5,698 bases of DNA from an uncultured Rikenella sp. Lineage in GTDB: Bacteria > Bacteroidota > Bacteroidia > Bacteroidales > Rikenellaceae. Positions within the stretch are counted from its first letter, which is position 1, and each line of letters opens with the position of its first letter. The stretch spans positions 1 to 5,698 of the forward strand of contig NZ_CAJTMN010000117.1 of NCBI RefSeq assembly GCF_910577125.1. The letters run 5' to 3'. This document shows positions 5,086-5,698 of the stretch, piece by piece. The position numbers and the translations under genes are program-made. The notes below the pieces were generated by a model. It was not told where the DNA came from, ran no database searches, and saw only the letters and a list, made by a program, of their open reading frames with translations.

Positions 5086-5275
5086 CCCGCCCCGGGCAAC
5101 CGCCACGCGCTCTCGGGCGATCCGGTACTCGTCGGCAGCCTCGGGTTCAACTGGTCTTCTTCTACGAGCGGCACGAGTGGCGTGGACTTGGATTTCAGTT
5201 CGCAACACCTCCGACCCGGCTACTCGGATCACCGCGGCCACGGTTTTCAGTTGCGTTGCCTCTCGGAATAAACGG
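5086..5275 (+). pseudogene. FISUMP C-terminal cassette 6 (TAA stop at 5269-5271)
   Basis: This cassette is 190 nt and starts exactly 6 nt after cassette 5, in a different frame. It encodes PAPGNRHALSG, then VGSLGFNWSSSTSGTSG, then VDLDFSSQHLRPG, then HRGHGFQLRCLSE and TAA. The residue after PAPG is Asn (AAC), where other cassettes have Tyr, Phe or Cys. No start codon or upstream gene body is present. It is the last cassette of the right cluster and is followed by a GCACTC-containing flank similar to that after cassette 1. Confidence 0.75.
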
Positions 5276-5314
5276 GGCTGGCGGGCACTCCGAAATAGGT
5301 TGTCTCTATCATAC

Positions 5315-5389
5315 GCGCGCCTTGGGCAATTCATTCCCTTTCGGCTCATCGCCGAAAGAGTTGAATCGCCTCTTTTGGCGTCGGCGCGC
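5315..5389 (-). repeat. Family E long hairpin, copy E5 (short arm first)
   Basis: This is a 75-bp palindrome, GCGCGCC to GGCGCGC, with the long arm (TTTTGGCGTC spacer) on the right. The tip pairs CTTTCGGC with GCCGAAAG around TCAT or a slightly shifted loop. It lies 39 bp after cassette 6 and closes the right cassette cluster. Confidence 0.82.
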
Positions 5390-5428
5390 GGTTTGGTTTG
5401 AGGGTACTGCGCTCAGGCCGCGCGGGCC

Positions 5429-5463
5429 CCACGTCCCGTGGACGGGAAATGCTTCGCATTTCC
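5429..5463. repeat. Two small hairpins between E5 and E6
   Basis: CCACG-TCC-CGTGG (5429-5441) is followed by GGAAATGC-TTC-GCATTTCC (5445-5463), a perfect 8-bp stem with ACTTTTC after it. The second could be a weak terminator on the plus strand, but no gene precedes it. Confidence 0.45.
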
Positions 5464-5504
5464 ACTTTTCTGCTCAGCCCAAGTTTTCGTTCAGTTCTCT
5501 GCCC

Positions 5505-5573
5505 GCGCGCCTTTGAATCTTGTCCAAACACGACTACGTGTTTGAACGATTTCCCTTCTAAGGCGTGGCGCGC
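5505..5573 (-). repeat. Family E long hairpin, copy E6 (short arm first)
   Basis: This is a 69-bp palindrome, GCGCGCC to GGCGCGC. Its right half (ACGTGTTTGAACGATTTCCC then TTCTAAGGCG) is almost the same as that of E2. The left half is more diverged (TTTGAATCTTGTCC), so it pairs less well. Confidence 0.8.
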
Positions 5574-5698
5574 GGTGCCTTCGAGCACTCCGACAGGGCC
5601 GCCTCTACCCTAACTGGCTGGAACTGTGCTCGGGCCGCGCGGCCCCCACTTAGTAAGGCAGAAAGAACCCTAACAAAACACCCAACGGGTGCGTGGAC
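5574..5698. other. Right edge, no gene recognised
   Basis: This stretch carries GCACTCCGA and GCCTCTACCCTAA motifs (about 5584-5612) like those flanking cassette 1. It also has GCCGCGCGGCCCCCAC (5634-5649), echoing 5417-5432. No open frame with protein character was found. Confidence 0.4.

Noticed and set aside
4446..5573. Insertion sequence or transposon bounded by inverted hairpins
   Set aside because: No transposase reading frame and no target-site duplication could be identified, so it is not annotated as a mobile element.

Overview
The window looks like chromosomal DNA from a GC-rich member of the Bacteroidota, probably an Alistipes-like member of the Rikenellaceae. This is inferred from three things. 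The two intact genes are of kinds common there. The divergent promoter region contains matches to the Bacteroidota -7 consensus TAnnTTTG. The repeated gene fragments encode the C-terminal end of the Fibrobacter succinogenes major paralogous (FISUMP, PF09603/TIGR02145) domain, which is abundant in that phylum. No rRNA, tRNA, transposase, integrase, reverse transcriptase or CRISPR array was seen.

Layout. 1-1690 is a non-genic island. It holds four promoterless, start-less FISUMP 3'-end cassettes (109-961) followed by long imperfect palindromes (1037-1578). 1694-2669 is a minus-strand gene for an exported SMP-30/gluconolactonase-like beta-propeller protein, with its own rho-independent terminator. 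2670-2776 is a compact divergent promoter region. 2777-4099 is a plus-strand acetyl-CoA hydrolase/CoA-transferase family gene, followed by a terminator hairpin at 4132-4174. 4175-5698 is a second non-genic island with palindromes and two more FISUMP cassettes (4890-5275).

The main point of interest is the cassettes. All six carry only the last ~60 residues of the domain. Each begins at almost the same GC-rich block (CCGCCCCGGGC) and ends at the same block (TTGCGTTGCCTCTCGGAA, then T or G, then AAACGG). Tandem neighbours are separated by exactly 6 nt, and their lengths (190, 193 or 202 nt) differ only by multiples of three. The interior is hypervariable while the flanks are nearly invariant. 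This is the layout expected of a silent donor array feeding an expressed surface protein by recombination, as in vlsE, pilS or msp2 systems, or of dispersed products of a diversity-generating retroelement. No expressed recipient gene is in the window, so the function is inference.

The same islands contain two families of 69-75-bp asymmetric hairpins: E, with GCGCGCC/GGCGCGC ends (five full copies), and F, with GTCGCCC/GGGCGAC ends (two copies). All seven have their longer arm pointing away from the nearest cassette cluster. Two further repeat families (G and H) link the islands. The two metabolic genes between the islands have no evident functional connection to the cassettes.
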